From assembly GCF_014196505.1 (NCBI RefSeq), contig NZ_JACIDW010000002.1:186001-250000 (forward strand): DNA of 64,000 nt, written 5' to 3'. The stretch is from Rhizobium metallidurans (lineage in GTDB: Bacteria > Pseudomonadota > Alphaproteobacteria > Rhizobiales > Rhizobiaceae). Shown in pieces: positions 17,048 through 26,568 of this stretch. Numbering within the stretch: position 1 is the stretch's first letter; each line of letters starts with the position of its first letter. Under the pieces are notes generated by a model that was given only the letters and a program-made list of their open reading frames with translations, made no database searches and was not told the origin of the DNA. A program made the position numbers and the translations under genes.

Positions 17048-18460
17048 TCAGGCAGAATGGAAAATCTTGCCCGGATTGAAGATGTTGTCGGGGTCGAGCG
17101 CATGCTTGACCTGGCGCATGAGATCGACCGCGCCGCCAAGCTCTTCCTCGAGAAACGCCATCTTGCCCTGGCCGATGCCGTGCTCGCCCGTGCAGGTGCC
17201 GTCCATCGAAAGCGCACGCTTGTTGAGCCGCGCCACGAAACCCTCGGCAACGGCGATCCCCTCCTCCGTCTTGTCGTCGAACAGGAGCAGCACGTGGAAG
17301 TTCCCGTCGCCGGCATGACCGACGATCATCGCCAGCAGGCCATGCGCCTCGATATCGGCCTGCGTCTCGCCGATGCAGTCGGCCAGGCGCGAGATCGGCA
17401 CGCAGACGTCGGTCGACAGCGCCGCCATCTCCGGCGCCAGCGCCCGCGATGCCCAGTAGGCGTCGTGGCGGGCTTTCCAGAGCTTGTTGCGCTCCTCGGC
17501 GTTGACAGTCCAGGCGAACGCGCCGCCGCCGCACTCGGCCGCGATCTCGCCGAACTGCGCCGATTGCAGCGCGACCGTCTCGTCGGTGCCGTGGAACTCG
17601 ACGAACAGCGTCGGCTTCTCGTCGTAGTTCAGTTTCGAATAGGCGTTGCAGGCGCGGATCTGCAGGGCGTCCAGAAGCTCGATGCGCGCGACGGGCACGC
17701 CCATCTGGATCGTCATGATCACGGCGTCGCAGGCCGCGCGCACCGTCGGAAACGCACAGACGCCGCCGCCGATCTTCTGCGGAATACCCTGCAGGCGCAG
17801 CGTCACCGAGGTGAGGATGCCGAGCGTGCCCTCGGAGCCGACGAACAGCCGCGTCAGGTCATATCCCGCCGAGGACTTGCGGGCGCGCCGTGCCGTTCGG
17901 ATTTCCTCGCCATTGGCGGTGACGGCGGTCACCGAAAGCACGTTGTCCTTCATCGTGCCGTAGCGCACCGCGTTGGTGCCCGACGCACGCGTCGCCGTCA
18001 TCCCGCCGATCGAGGCGTTGGCGCCGGGATCGATCGGGAAAAACAGGCCGGTATCGCGCAGATGGGTGTTGAGATCCTCGCGGGTGACGCCCGGCTCCAC
18101 CGTGCAGTCGAGGTCCTCCATGTTGACCTCGATCACCCGGTTCATCCGGCTGAAATCGATCGAGATGCCGCCGTTCGGCGCATTGACCTGCCCTTCCAGC
18201 GACGAGCCGGTGCCGAAGCCGATGACAGGAACCTTGTGCTCCGCGCAGACCTTGACGGCAGCCTTCACGTCGTCGGCGCTCTCGGCGAAGAGGACGCCAT
18301 CAGGCAGTTGCGAGGGAATATAGGTCGTCGTGTGCGCATGCTGCTCGCGAAACGACTGGCCGGTCTGGAAGCGCTCGCCGAAGCTCTGCTTCAGGATGCC
18401 GAGGACGCTGGCGATGCCCGCCTCGTTGCGTCTGCCGGCCTTCGCGTCTTTGAGCGCCAT
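17048..18460 (-). CDS. FAD-binding oxidase, D-lactate dehydrogenase (cytochrome) type
   Basis: A 470-residue flavoprotein of the GlcD/DLD family. The FAD-binding domain has GFGTGSSLEGQVNAPNGGIS, VEPGVTREDLN, IDPGANASIGGMTATRASGT and LTRLFVGSEGTLGI. The C-terminal domain has VGHAGDGNFHVLLLF (metal/substrate site) and GEHGIGQGKM. Likely oxidises D-lactate (or a similar 2-hydroxy acid) to the keto acid with electrons to the respiratory chain. The start MALKDAKAGRR follows GGAG. The open frame continues far upstream of this, but that part overlaps the divergent gene and has no support. Confidence 0.88.
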   Translation of the reverse strand: MALKDAKAGRRNEAGIASVLGILKQSFGERFQTGQSFREQHAHTTTYIPSQLPDGVLFAESADDVKAAVKVCAEHKVPVIGFGTGSSLEGQVNAPNGGISIDFSRMNRVIEVNMEDLDCTVEPGVTREDLNTHLRDTGLFFPIDPGANASIGGMTATRASGTNAVRYGTMKDNVLSVTAVTANGEEIRTARRARKSSAGYDLTRLFVGSEGTLGILTSVTLRLQGIPQKIGGGVCAFPTVRAACDAVIMTIQMGVPVARIELLDALQIRACNAYSKLNYDEKPTLFVEFHGTDETVALQSAQFGEIAAECGGGAFAWTVNAEERNKLWKARHDAYWASRALAPEMAALSTDVCVPISRLADCIGETQADIEAHGLLAMIVGHAGDGNFHVLLLFDDKTEEGIAVAEGFVARLNKRALSMDGTCTGEHGIGQGKMAFLEEELGGAVDLMRQVKHALDPDNIFNPGKIFHSA

Positions 18461-18733
18461 CTCTTTGATCTCCTTACCATCGCTGCCTGGAGGCAGGTTG
18501 GTATGGGACAAGAGATGACGCCTGTCTAGATGCGGGCCTTCGCGACGCCGTCTTTCGCGGCGGATTTGGGACGACGCACTCATTTCGCCGCCAACCCAGG
18601 ATACAGGACGCCAACAATTCGCAATTGACCCGCGCCCCCGCCCGCGCCTATATCCACCCACACCATCGGCGCCCGCCGATTTTCCACTACAGCCTCTGCC
18701 GCCTCCCCAGACATCGCATAGCCGGCACCAGCA

Positions 18734-19849
18734 TTGGCAAGACATGCATCGGACAAGCCGTTGAAGAACGCCAGCCGCAGCCTCCGAAACGCCAGCCTTC
18801 CTCGCTGGGCATTGCTGCTGACAGTCTCGACCGTTCTCGTCGTCGGCCTGGAATTGCTCGGCCTGCCCGCCTCGCTCCTGATCGGCCCGATGGTCGCGGC
18901 GATCGTACTCGCCGTCTCGATCGGCCAGGGATCGCTGCGCGTCCCGCGCTGGCCGCTGCTTTTCGGCCAGGCGCTGGTCGGTTTCATGATGGCCCGCTCG
19001 ATCACCGTCGACATCCTTCAGACGATGGCGACCGACGCGCCGCTCTTCCTTGCCATGATCCTCGCCGTCATCGCCGCCGCCGGCCTGCTCGGCTGGCTGC
19101 TCACCCGCTGGCAGGTGCTGCCGGGCACGACCGCGGTCTGGGGCTCGTCGCCGGGCGCGGCATCGGCCATGGTCATCATGTCGGAGGCCTATGGCGCCGA
19201 CGCGCGCCTCGTCGCCTTCATGCAATATCTGCGCGTCGTCTTCGTCGCCGTCGCCGCCTCCGTCGTCTCCCGCCTGTGGGTAGCCGCCGATGGCGGCGAG
19301 CCGCCGCCACTGATCCTCTTTCCGCCGATCGACTGGCCGGCCCTTGCCGCGACCGTCGCGCTCACCTGCCTGTCGGCCTATTGCGCCACGCGCTTCCGCA
19401 TTCCCGGCGGCACCATCATCGTCTCGCTGTTCACGGGCTCGCTGCTGCAGGGCCTCGGCCTGTTGAAGATCGAGCTGCCCATGTGGCTTCTGGCGATCAG
19501 CTATGCCTTGATCGGCTGGAGCATCGGCCTGCGCTTCACCCGGGGGATCATCGCCCACGCGGCCCGCGCCCTGCCGCGCGTGGCCGGATCGATCCTGATC
19601 CTGATGTCCCTCTGTGGCTTGATGGCCTATGCGCTGCATGTCTTCGCCGGCGTCGATCCGCTGACCGCCTATCTCGCCACCAGCCCCGGCGGCGCCGATT
19701 CCGTCGCCATCATCGCCGCATCCAGCAATGTCGACGTCCCCTTCGTGATGGCCATGCAGACCGGCCGCCTGCTCATCATCCTGCTGACCGGCCCGATGCT
19801 CGCGCGCTTCATCGCCCGGCGCTCCGGCCTAGCCGAAAATCCTGTCTAG
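18734..19849 (+). CDS. AbrB-family membrane protein (PF05145 type)
   Basis: A 371-residue polytopic membrane protein with about 10 hydrophobic helices in two halves. Each half carries the family's glycine-rich signature: LPGTTAVWGSSPGAASAMVI in the first, YLATSPGGADSVAIIA in the second. Often annotated as an AbrB regulator or ammonia monooxygenase; the sequence indicates a transporter-like membrane protein, substrate unknown. The start codon is TTG with no in-frame ATG until residue 53, so the exact start is uncertain. Its TAG stop overlaps the stop of the convergent AraC gene (CTAG). Confidence 0.8.
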   Translation: MARHASDKPLKNASRSLRNASLPRWALLLTVSTVLVVGLELLGLPASLLIGPMVAAIVLAVSIGQGSLRVPRWPLLFGQALVGFMMARSITVDILQTMATDAPLFLAMILAVIAAAGLLGWLLTRWQVLPGTTAVWGSSPGAASAMVIMSEAYGADARLVAFMQYLRVVFVAVAASVVSRLWVAADGGEPPPLILFPPIDWPALAATVALTCLSAYCATRFRIPGGTIIVSLFTGSLLQGLGLLKIELPMWLLAISYALIGWSIGLRFTRGIIAHAARALPRVAGSILILMSLCGLMAYALHVFAGVDPLTAYLATSPGGADSVAIIAASSNVDVPFVMAMQTGRLLIILLTGPMLARFIARRSGLAENPV

Positions 19850-20760
19850 CGGTGAGCCCGCCCCAGCCCCGCCCATTGCCCCGGCGTCATGCCATAGGCC
19901 TTCTTGAAATGCCGATTGAGATGGCTCTGGTCGGCAAAGCCGGTGGCAAGCGCCGCCTCCGCAAGCGCCTCCCCGGCGCCGATCATCGCGCGCGCCTGCT
20001 GTAGTCGCCGCATCAACAGATAGCGGTGCGGACTGGTCGCGAAGGCGGCCCTGAAATGCCGCGCCAGCTGAAACCGGTCGAGCCCCGTCACGGCCTCGAG
20101 CTCGCCCGATGCCACCGGCCTTGTCGCATGCGCCTCGAGATAATCCCGCGCCAGTCGCGCGCGCCGCCAGGCAATGCTTCCAAGCGGTCGAGGCGGGGTG
20201 CCCGCATGCCGCGCCAGACCACCGGCCACGCGTGACACGAAATCGTCGACGAAGAGTTCATCGAGCTCCCGATCCAGTTCGCCGAGCGCCGCCAGAAGCG
20301 TGCCGGCGAGACTGGGATCGTTGACCACGGGCTGATCGACGAACGGCAGGCCGATCCGCGCCGCTTCGAGACAATCGAAAAGCAGCGCCGGCTCCAGATA
20401 GAGCATGCGATACTGCAGCCCGTGATCGGTCCCCGCCCCGCCGTCATGCTCTTCGTCGGGATGCAGGACGATCACCTGCCCCGGCAGGCTGAAACGCCGC
20501 TCGCCACGATAGGAAAAGGTCTGCACGCCCTTGATCGTCACCCCAAGCGCATAGGTATCGTGGCGATGCGGCTCGAAGGCATTGCCGGCGAACTGCGCCT
20601 CGATGCGCTCTATGCCGGGAAAGGCCGGCGCGGTGACGATCCCTGGTGCAATCGTACCAGCTGCGATCGCGCCGGGTGCGATCGCGCGCCCGGCGTCACC
20701 CGGCCCGGTGCACAAACGTTCAAGACCCTCGAGGGCGTGATGGCTTAGATCCTCGTCCAA
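19846..20760 (-). CDS. AraC-family transcriptional regulator
   Basis: An N-terminal cupin sensor domain (FEPHRHDTYALGVTIKGVQT, PGQVIVLHPDEEHDGGAG) is followed by two C-terminal AraC helix-turn-helix motifs (ARDYLEAHATRPVASGELEA; AALATGFADQSHLNRHFKKA) and GMTPGQWAG. About 304 residues if the TTG at 20760 is used; no ATG is available in frame, and a later TTG at 20715 is possible. The first 45 residues include a tandem pentapeptide (AIAPG-AIAAG-TIAPG). It is divergent from the DUF2000 gene, the most likely target. Confidence 0.85.
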   Translation of the reverse strand: MDEDLSHHALEGLERLCTGPGDAGRAIAPGAIAAGTIAPGIVTAPAFPGIERIEAQFAGNAFEPHRHDTYALGVTIKGVQTFSYRGERRFSLPGQVIVLHPDEEHDGGAGTDHGLQYRMLYLEPALLFDCLEAARIGLPFVDQPVVNDPSLAGTLLAALGELDRELDELFVDDFVSRVAGGLARHAGTPPRPLGSIAWRRARLARDYLEAHATRPVASGELEAVTGLDRFQLARHFRAAFATSPHRYLLMRRLQQARAMIGAGEALAEAALATGFADQSHLNRHFKKAYGMTPGQWAGLGRAHR

Positions 20761-20793
20761 CCGACGTCGAAACCCGCATGAAAAGAGACTGGA

Positions 20794-21201
20794 ATGTTTG
20801 ATACCAAAATTGCGATCGTGCTGCGAAACAATCTTGCCTCCTGGCAGACGCTGAACGTCACGGCCTTCCTGATGAGCGGGATCACCGGCAGGAACCCCGA
20901 AATCATCGGCGACGCCTACAGGGACCGATCGGGCAATCTCTACAACCCGCTGTCGATCCAGCCGATCATCGTCCTCGCCGCCCCGCCGGAGACCATGTCC
21001 GCCATCCACCGCCGCACGCTCGATCGCGGCGTCCCCGCCTCGCTGTTCATCGAGGAGATGTTTTCGACCGGCCACGACGCCGCCAATCGCGCCGTCTTCG
21101 CCGAATATGCGCCCGACGACGCCAGGGTGGTCGGCATCGCCATTCGCGCCGACAGGAAGATCGTCGACAAGATCACCAAGGGCGCGGTCATGCACCCGTA
21201 A
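20794..21201 (+). CDS. DUF2000 family protein
   Basis: A 135-residue protein with the DUF2000 pattern: KIAIVLRNNLASWQTLNVTA, LYNPLSIQPIIVLAA, and VGIAIRADRKIVDKITKGA. Members adopt a fold like peptidyl-tRNA hydrolase 2 but their activity is not established. It is divergent from an AraC regulator; the 33-base gap between the starts implies shared regulation. Confidence 0.82.
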   Translation: MFDTKIAIVLRNNLASWQTLNVTAFLMSGITGRNPEIIGDAYRDRSGNLYNPLSIQPIIVLAAPPETMSAIHRRTLDRGVPASLFIEEMFSTGHDAANRAVFAEYAPDDARVVGIAIRADRKIVDKITKGAVMHP

Positions 21202-21207
21202 CGCAAA

Positions 21208-21232
21208 ACGGCCGGGCGTCTGGCCCGGCCGT
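21208..21232 (-). terminator. Terminator after the OmpA-type lipoprotein gene
   Basis: A perfect 9-bp stem ACGGCCGGG/CCCGGCCGT with a 7-base loop, followed by TTTT on the minus strand. It lies between two convergent genes and could serve both. Confidence 0.7.
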
Positions 21233-21253
21233 CCAATGGCGAGAGAATGGCTC

Positions 21254-21295
21254 GATCAGCCCCGGGTGATCGACCTGATCAGCCCTGGGTGATCG
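21254..21295. repeat. Tandem duplication of a gene's 3' end
   Basis: A 19-base unit (GATCAGCCC, C or T, GGGTGATCG) occurs at 21254-21272 and 21277-21295, period 23. The second copy contains the last codons (ITQG) and stop of the lipoprotein gene; the first is an untranslated extra copy just after the stop. Confidence 0.85.
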
Positions 21296-21944
21296 GCGCG
21301 ATCTGGATTTCGACGCGGCGGTTCTGCGAACGCCCGGCTTCCGAAGCGTTCGAGGCCACCGGCTGCGACGGGCCGAAGCCGACCGCCGACATGCGGCGCT
21401 GGTCGATGCCCTGGCCGCCGAGATAACCGGCGACGGACTCGGCGCGGCGCTGCGACAGATCCTGGTTGTACTGCAGGCCGCCGGTTGAATCGGTATGGCC
21501 GTTGACGTCGACGAGCGTGCGGTTGAACTTGCGCAGCACGACCGCGACCGAGTTCAGCGTCTGGTAGAAGCCCGGCTTCACGGCATACTGGTCGACGTCG
21601 AAGGTGATGTTCGACGGCATGTTCAGGATGATGTTGTCGCCGTTGCGGGTCACGGAGATGCCGGTGCCCTGGAGCTGCGCGCGCAGTTCCGATTCCTGCT
21701 GGTCCATGTAGTTGCCGATCGCGCCGCCGGCGAGAGCGCCGACACCGGCGCCGATCAGCGCCGCGTTACGCCGGCCGACCGGCGAACCGCCGACCGCGAG
21801 ACCCGCCAGAGCGCCGACGCCGGCCCCGAGCAGCGCGCCGCCCGATGTGTTCGACATCTTTTGCTGGCCCGTATACGGATCTGTCGTCGTGCAGCCGCTG
21901 AGGTAGGTCGCGGCAACGGCCAGGAGAATGAATTTCTTGATCAT
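21279..21944 (-). CDS. OmpA-domain outer-membrane lipoprotein (YiaD-like)
   Basis: A 221-residue lipoprotein. The signal peptide ends in a lipobox (ATYLSGC, cysteine about 18). A glycine-zipper region follows (GGALLGAGVGALAGLAVGG and a second block), then an OmpA peptidoglycan-binding domain (VDVNGHTDSTGGLQYNQDLS, SQRRAESVAGYL). The OmpA domain would tether the outer membrane to peptidoglycan. The start MIKKFILL matches a signal peptide and follows GGAG; the in-frame ATG 6 codons upstream is less likely. Confidence 0.9.
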   Translation of the reverse strand: MIKKFILLAVAATYLSGCTTTDPYTGQQKMSNTSGGALLGAGVGALAGLAVGGSPVGRRNAALIGAGVGALAGGAIGNYMDQQESELRAQLQGTGISVTRNGDNIILNMPSNITFDVDQYAVKPGFYQTLNSVAVVLRKFNRTLVDVNGHTDSTGGLQYNQDLSQRRAESVAGYLGGQGIDQRRMSAVGFGPSQPVASNASEAGRSQNRRVEIQIAPITQG

Positions 21945-22137
21945 GGACAGGCGTATCTCCAATTCGATGGTGATGCGAGCAGTATTAAGGAATGCGGCAA
22001 GAAGATGAAGCGCACGCCCTGCATATTGAAAAATCGATGCATTGCACAGCCTTAGAGACGAAATTCCCGAAAGTGGCCGACGCCGGCCAGGCCGGCGCTG
22101 GTGTTCGGGACACGCTTCGGGCGCTTGCGGCGACGCG

Positions 22138-23133
22138 TCAGAAATTCTGGAACAGCTGCCGCACCGTATCGTAGGTGGCGTTCGCGATGTTCAGCGATTG
22201 CAGGCCGAGTTGCTGCTGCGTCTGCAGCGCGGCGAGCCGGCTCGATTGCTCTTCCATGTTGGCATCGATCAGCTTGCTCATGCCGCGCGCGAAGGCATCG
22301 CCCATCGATTGCGCGAAATCGCTCTGCAGGCTGATGCGCTTCTCCAGCGCGCCGAACGAAGACCCGATCGTCGCCATCTGCCCGAGCATCTTGTCGACCA
22401 CGGTCACCATCTCGCGCACCTCCGCGGTCGTCGTCGCCGAGGATATGCCGATCTCGACCTGCCCGGCCGTATTGCCGGCGCCCGCCAGCATCACATAGTT
22501 CTTCGAGGCGCCCGCTTCGGTGGCGAAATACTGCGATGTGAGCGCCCCGTATTCGCCGGACCCCGTGCTCCGGTCGTCGATCAGGTAGCGCGCATCCTTG
22601 GACGACGTGGATCCCACGGGCGCGATATCGACCTCGTAGCTCAGCGTCCCGATTTCCACGCTTCCGTCGGCGAGGCGCGTGAACGACGCCGGTATCTCTC
22701 GCGGCCTTGCCGGATCGTCACCGTCGTCGATGGCGACCCAATTGTCGTTGTTGAAGCTCGCGGCGCCGGAAACGGCCCTGAGCTGCTGCTTCAGATGGCT
22801 GATATCGAGATTGATCTTGTCCTTATCGACGCCGGTCTCGGTGGCGGCGACGAGCTTGGCCTTGATCTGGCTGACGAGATCGATCGATTCGCCGACGGCG
22901 GTATAGGCCGTGTCCATCGTCGCGGCCGCCAGCCCCAGCGCGTCGCGGATCGCCGATTGCGCTCTCTGGTCGCTTTTCAGTGTCGAGCTGATCGCCCAAT
23001 AGGCGCCGTTGTCGGAAGCGCGCTCGACCCGAAGGCCGGTCGAGACCTGCCTTTGGGTCTGCACCAGGTTGTTCCCGGTGTCGCGCAATACATAAAGCGC
23101 GGCATCCACCGCGGTGCGCCGATAAATACTCAC
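22138..23133 (-). CDS. Flagellin, solitary divergent paralog
   Basis: About 331 residues with both conserved flagellin ends. The N-terminal helix has TQRQVSTGLRVERASDNGAY then WAISSTLKSDQRAQSAIRDA. The C-terminal helix has SRLAALQTQQQLGLQSLNIA and ends LFQNF. The short variable middle (about 130-220) and the start sequence SIYRRTAVDAALYVLRDTG differ from the usual rhizobial MTSILTN type. The GTG start at 23133 gives a standard flagellin N-terminus; an ATG at 23199 would add 22 unlikely residues. No flagellar genes are nearby, so it is outside the main cluster. Confidence 0.85.
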   Translation of the reverse strand: MSIYRRTAVDAALYVLRDTGNNLVQTQRQVSTGLRVERASDNGAYWAISSTLKSDQRAQSAIRDALGLAAATMDTAYTAVGESIDLVSQIKAKLVAATETGVDKDKINLDISHLKQQLRAVSGAASFNNDNWVAIDDGDDPARPREIPASFTRLADGSVEIGTLSYEVDIAPVGSTSSKDARYLIDDRSTGSGEYGALTSQYFATEAGASKNYVMLAGAGNTAGQVEIGISSATTTAEVREMVTVVDKMLGQMATIGSSFGALEKRISLQSDFAQSMGDAFARGMSKLIDANMEEQSSRLAALQTQQQLGLQSLNIANATYDTVRQLFQNF

Positions 23134-23412
23134 GGATACTGAACTCCGAACACAACAATACGCAACTGGTACAAATGAACCGGTGCCGCGAACGCTCATG
23201 TCCGGGAGCGCCCGAAAGGGGCGCCGCTCGGCCTTCCGAAACGCTGGAAGACCATCGGTATCGACAGCAATGATTACGGCTTATGCTTAAGAAACAGCTA
23301 AAAGTCGCAATTAATTTAGCGTGTTATGCAACCATTCCGAAAGGATGCCGGAGCGCCGCCGACGACCGCGCCGAAGCGCGATCGTCAAGCCGCGATCATT
23401 AAACCGCGGCGG

Positions 23413-26400
23413 TCATTCCGCGGCTTCCAGCTGGTTCCGAGCGGCGACGATTTTCGGCCGCTCCGCATGTTCCATCTCCTGATGCAACCGCGCTTCCTCA
23501 TGCGCATGCGGCTTGGCGAAGCGGGCGATCAGCAGATAGGCGACGGGCGTGATGAACAGCGTCACCAGCGTCGCGAAGCCGAGCCCGCCGACGATCACCC
23601 AGCCGAGTGCGACGCGCGCCTCGGCACCCGCTCCCTGCGCGAACACCAGCGGCACGCCGCCGAGGATGGTGGCGATCATCGTCATCATGACGGGACGCAG
23701 GCGCAGCGCGCAGGCCTTCTCGATCGACGCCCTCACACCTTCGCCCTGATCGCGCAGCTGGTTGGCGAACTCGACGATCAGGATGCCGTTCTTGGCCATG
23801 ACGCCGACCAGCAGCACGAGGCCGATCTGGCTGTAGATGTTGAGGCTCGATCCGGTGATGGCAAGCGCGAAGACCGCGCAGGCGAGCCCGAGCGGCACCG
23901 TCGACATGATGATCACGGACGAGAGCATGCTCTCGAACTGCGCCGCCAGCACCAGGAAGATGATAATGATGGCGAAGCCGAAGGTGAGCGCCATGCCGTT
24001 GGCGTTTTCCTCCAGCGTCGCCGCTTCCGCGAGCGGCATCAACCGCGCGCCTGAGGGCAGCAGCGGGCCGGCGAGCGTCACGGCTTCTTTCACCGCATCG
24101 CCGAGCGAGACGCCATCCTTCAGGCCCGCGGTAATCGCCACCGACGCCAGCTGCTGCTCGCGATTGAGCTGTGGCGCCACGGCGCCCTCTTCCAGCGAGG
24201 CGATGACCGACATCGGCACGATCTTGCCGTCGCCTGTCTTCAGGAACACGTTCTCCAGATCGGTCGGATCGTCGAGCGGCCGCGTGTTCGAGGTCAGGAG
24301 CACCGGATAGGCATCGCCCTTGACGAACACGTCGACCACCGAGCGGCCTTCCAGCAGCGACTGGATGGCGGTGGACAGGCCGGTGATGTTGATGCCGAGA
24401 TCCGACGCCCGCTCGCGATCGATCGAGATCGATACCTGCGCCTGGGTCGGCTCGTTGGCCAGACGCGGCGTGTCGTATCGGCCGGTCGCGTCAAGCGCCT
24501 GCACCAGCTTCAGCGCCGACGCCGTCAGCGACTCGTAGTCGCTGCCGATCAGCGCCATCTGCAGGCCGTTGCCGGCGCCGCGAATACGCAGGCTGTTTGA
24601 CTGGAAGGCGTTGCCGCGCAACGCCGGCACCTTCAGCGCCGCGCGATTGACATCGGCGACGATCTGGCTCTGCGTGCGCTCGCGCTCGCCCCAGGGGGCC
24701 AGTGTCAGCACCATGAAGCCGCTATTGGCCTCCCCGTTCTGTCCGGAGACGGAAAAGACGTTGCGGATGTCGCCGCTATCGACCAGTGGCTGCAGATACT
24801 CCTCGACCAGCTGCAGCTTGTCGCGCGTATACTCGAGGCTCGATCCCTGCGGCGTCGTCAGCCGCATCATCACCATCGCCCGGTCCTCGTTGGGCGTCAG
24901 CTCGCTCTTCACGCCGGTAAAGGCGACGACGGCCGCGCCGGCGAAGATCACCGAGAACACGATGACCATGAGCGGCGCGTTCAGGCAGCGCTGCAGGCAC
25001 CACTCATAGGCGCTGGAGAACCGGTCGCCGAAGCGGCCGAGCATGCCGTGATCCTCTTTCATCTCCCTAGTCAGCATCCGTGACGCCATCATCGGGCAGA
25101 GCGTCAGCGCCACCAGCGACGACAGGCCGACCGAGAAGGCGAGCACGAAGCCGAATTCGCGGAACAGGCCGCCGACCTGGCCCGGCAGGAACGACAGCGG
25201 AATGAACACCGCCGCCAGCGTCGCCGTCGTCGCGATGACCGCGAAGAACACCTCGCGCGTCCCGAGCACGGCGGCCGCGCGCGGCCCCATGCCCTGGGCG
25301 CGCCGGCGCACGATGTTTTCGAGCACCACGATCGCATCGTCGACCACCAGACCGGTCGCCAGCACGATCGCCAGCAGCGTCAGGATATTGATCGAGAAGC
25401 CGACCATGTAGATCGCCGCCAGCGTGCCGATCAGCGCCACCGGCATGCTCACCGCCGGAATGATCGTCGCCCGCCAGTCGCGCAGGAAGAGATAGATGAC
25501 GGCGGTGACGATGACCGCGGCCAGCACAAGCGCGAGCACCACTTCCTGGATGGCGCCCTGGATGAACACCGCGTCGTCGCTGGTAATGGCGATCTTGGTG
25601 CCCTCGGGCAGCGTCTTGGACAGCTGCGCCACCGCGGCCTTGACGCCGTTGGAAATATTCAGCGTATTGGATTGCGCCTGGCGGATGACGCCGAGACCGA
25701 TGCCGGGAACGCCGTTCGAGCGCAGCGCCGTCTGGCCGTCGCGCGGTCCGAGTGTCACGGTCGCCACATCCCCCAGCCGCACCCGGTCCTGCAGGATGAC
25801 GTTGGCGAAATCCTCCGGTGTCTGCAGGGTGGCGGTCGCGCGCACCACGATGTTCTGCGTCGAGCTCTTCAGCGAACCGGCCGGAACATCGAGCGCCGCG
25901 TTCGACAGCGCGTTGGTCAGGTCGCCGATCGTCAGCCCGCGGCTGGCAAGCTCTGACTGATCCACGTCGACGCGGAACACCTTCTCCTGGTCGCCGTAGC
26001 TCTGCACATCGGCGACGCCGTCGACGGAGGCCAGACGGTCGATCACCTCGTTGGTCACGAGCAGCGTCAGGTCGTCCATGTTGAGCTTGGTCGAGGTCAC
26101 GGCAAGACGCATGACCGGCTGCGAATCCGAATCCGCCTTGACGATCTGCGGCGCGTCGGCGTCATCAGGCAACTGGTCGGTGATCCGTCCGATCGCGTCG
26201 CGCACGTCGTTGGCGGCGACCGCCAGATCGACCGTGTCGGAAAACTCCAGCGTCACGCGGCTCTGGCCGAACTGCGAGCTCGACGAGATCGACTTCAGCC
26301 CGCTCACCCGCGCGGCCGCACCCTCGATGACCTTGGTCACCTCCTGGTCGATCGTCTGCGGCGACGCGCCGTCGAAGGTCGTGCGCACGGTCACCACCGG

Positions 26401-26568
26401 CCGGTCGACGTCGGGAAGCTCGCGCACCTCGATGCCGACATAGGCCGCCAGGCCCGCGACGATCATCAATGTGTTGAACACCAGCGCCAGTATAGGCCGG
26501 CGCACGAAGAGCGCCGTGAAGGTCTGCTTGCCCGAAGGCGCGTTATTGTGGTTGCCGCTCTCGCTCAT
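23413..26568 (-). CDS. RND efflux pump, inner-membrane transporter (HAE-1 type)
   Basis: A 1051-residue proton-driven drug exporter with 12 membrane helices. It starts MSESGNHNNAPSGK, then FTALFVRRPILALVFNTLMI (helix 1), and shows the paired periplasmic porter regions and the helix-4 segment LVVDDAIVVLENIVRR typical of AcrB-like pumps, with GPRDGQTALRSNGVPGIGLG in the docking region. Its ATG overlaps the stop of the membrane-fusion gene (TGATG), so the two are translationally coupled. No outer-membrane factor gene is adjacent. Ends in a charged tail rich in His and Glu. Confidence 0.93.
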   Translation of the reverse strand: MSESGNHNNAPSGKQTFTALFVRRPILALVFNTLMIVAGLAAYVGIEVRELPDVDRPVVTVRTTFDGASPQTIDQEVTKVIEGAAARVSGLKSISSSSQFGQSRVTLEFSDTVDLAVAANDVRDAIGRITDQLPDDADAPQIVKADSDSQPVMRLAVTSTKLNMDDLTLLVTNEVIDRLASVDGVADVQSYGDQEKVFRVDVDQSELASRGLTIGDLTNALSNAALDVPAGSLKSSTQNIVVRATATLQTPEDFANVILQDRVRLGDVATVTLGPRDGQTALRSNGVPGIGLGVIRQAQSNTLNISNGVKAAVAQLSKTLPEGTKIAITSDDAVFIQGAIQEVVLALVLAAVIVTAVIYLFLRDWRATIIPAVSMPVALIGTLAAIYMVGFSINILTLLAIVLATGLVVDDAIVVLENIVRRRAQGMGPRAAAVLGTREVFFAVIATTATLAAVFIPLSFLPGQVGGLFREFGFVLAFSVGLSSLVALTLCPMMASRMLTREMKEDHGMLGRFGDRFSSAYEWCLQRCLNAPLMVIVFSVIFAGAAVVAFTGVKSELTPNEDRAMVMMRLTTPQGSSLEYTRDKLQLVEEYLQPLVDSGDIRNVFSVSGQNGEANSGFMVLTLAPWGERERTQSQIVADVNRAALKVPALRGNAFQSNSLRIRGAGNGLQMALIGSDYESLTASALKLVQALDATGRYDTPRLANEPTQAQVSISIDRERASDLGINITGLSTAIQSLLEGRSVVDVFVKGDAYPVLLTSNTRPLDDPTDLENVFLKTGDGKIVPMSVIASLEEGAVAPQLNREQQLASVAITAGLKDGVSLGDAVKEAVTLAGPLLPSGARLMPLAEAATLEENANGMALTFGFAIIIIFLVLAAQFESMLSSVIIMSTVPLGLACAVFALAITGSSLNIYSQIGLVLLVGVMAKNGILIVEFANQLRDQGEGVRASIEKACALRLRPVMMTMIATILGGVPLVFAQGAGAEARVALGWVIVGGLGFATLVTLFITPVAYLLIARFAKPHAHEEARLHQEMEHAERPKIVAARNQLEAAE

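Noticed and set aside
18461..19639. Upstream extension of the D-lactate dehydrogenase frame to 863 residues
   Set aside because: The extension overlaps the divergent AbrB gene and is His/Gln/Arg-rich; a normal start with GGAG exists at 18460.
20761..21195. Upstream extension of the AraC frame to 449 residues
   Set aside because: It lies antisense to the DUF2000 gene and has no family similarity.
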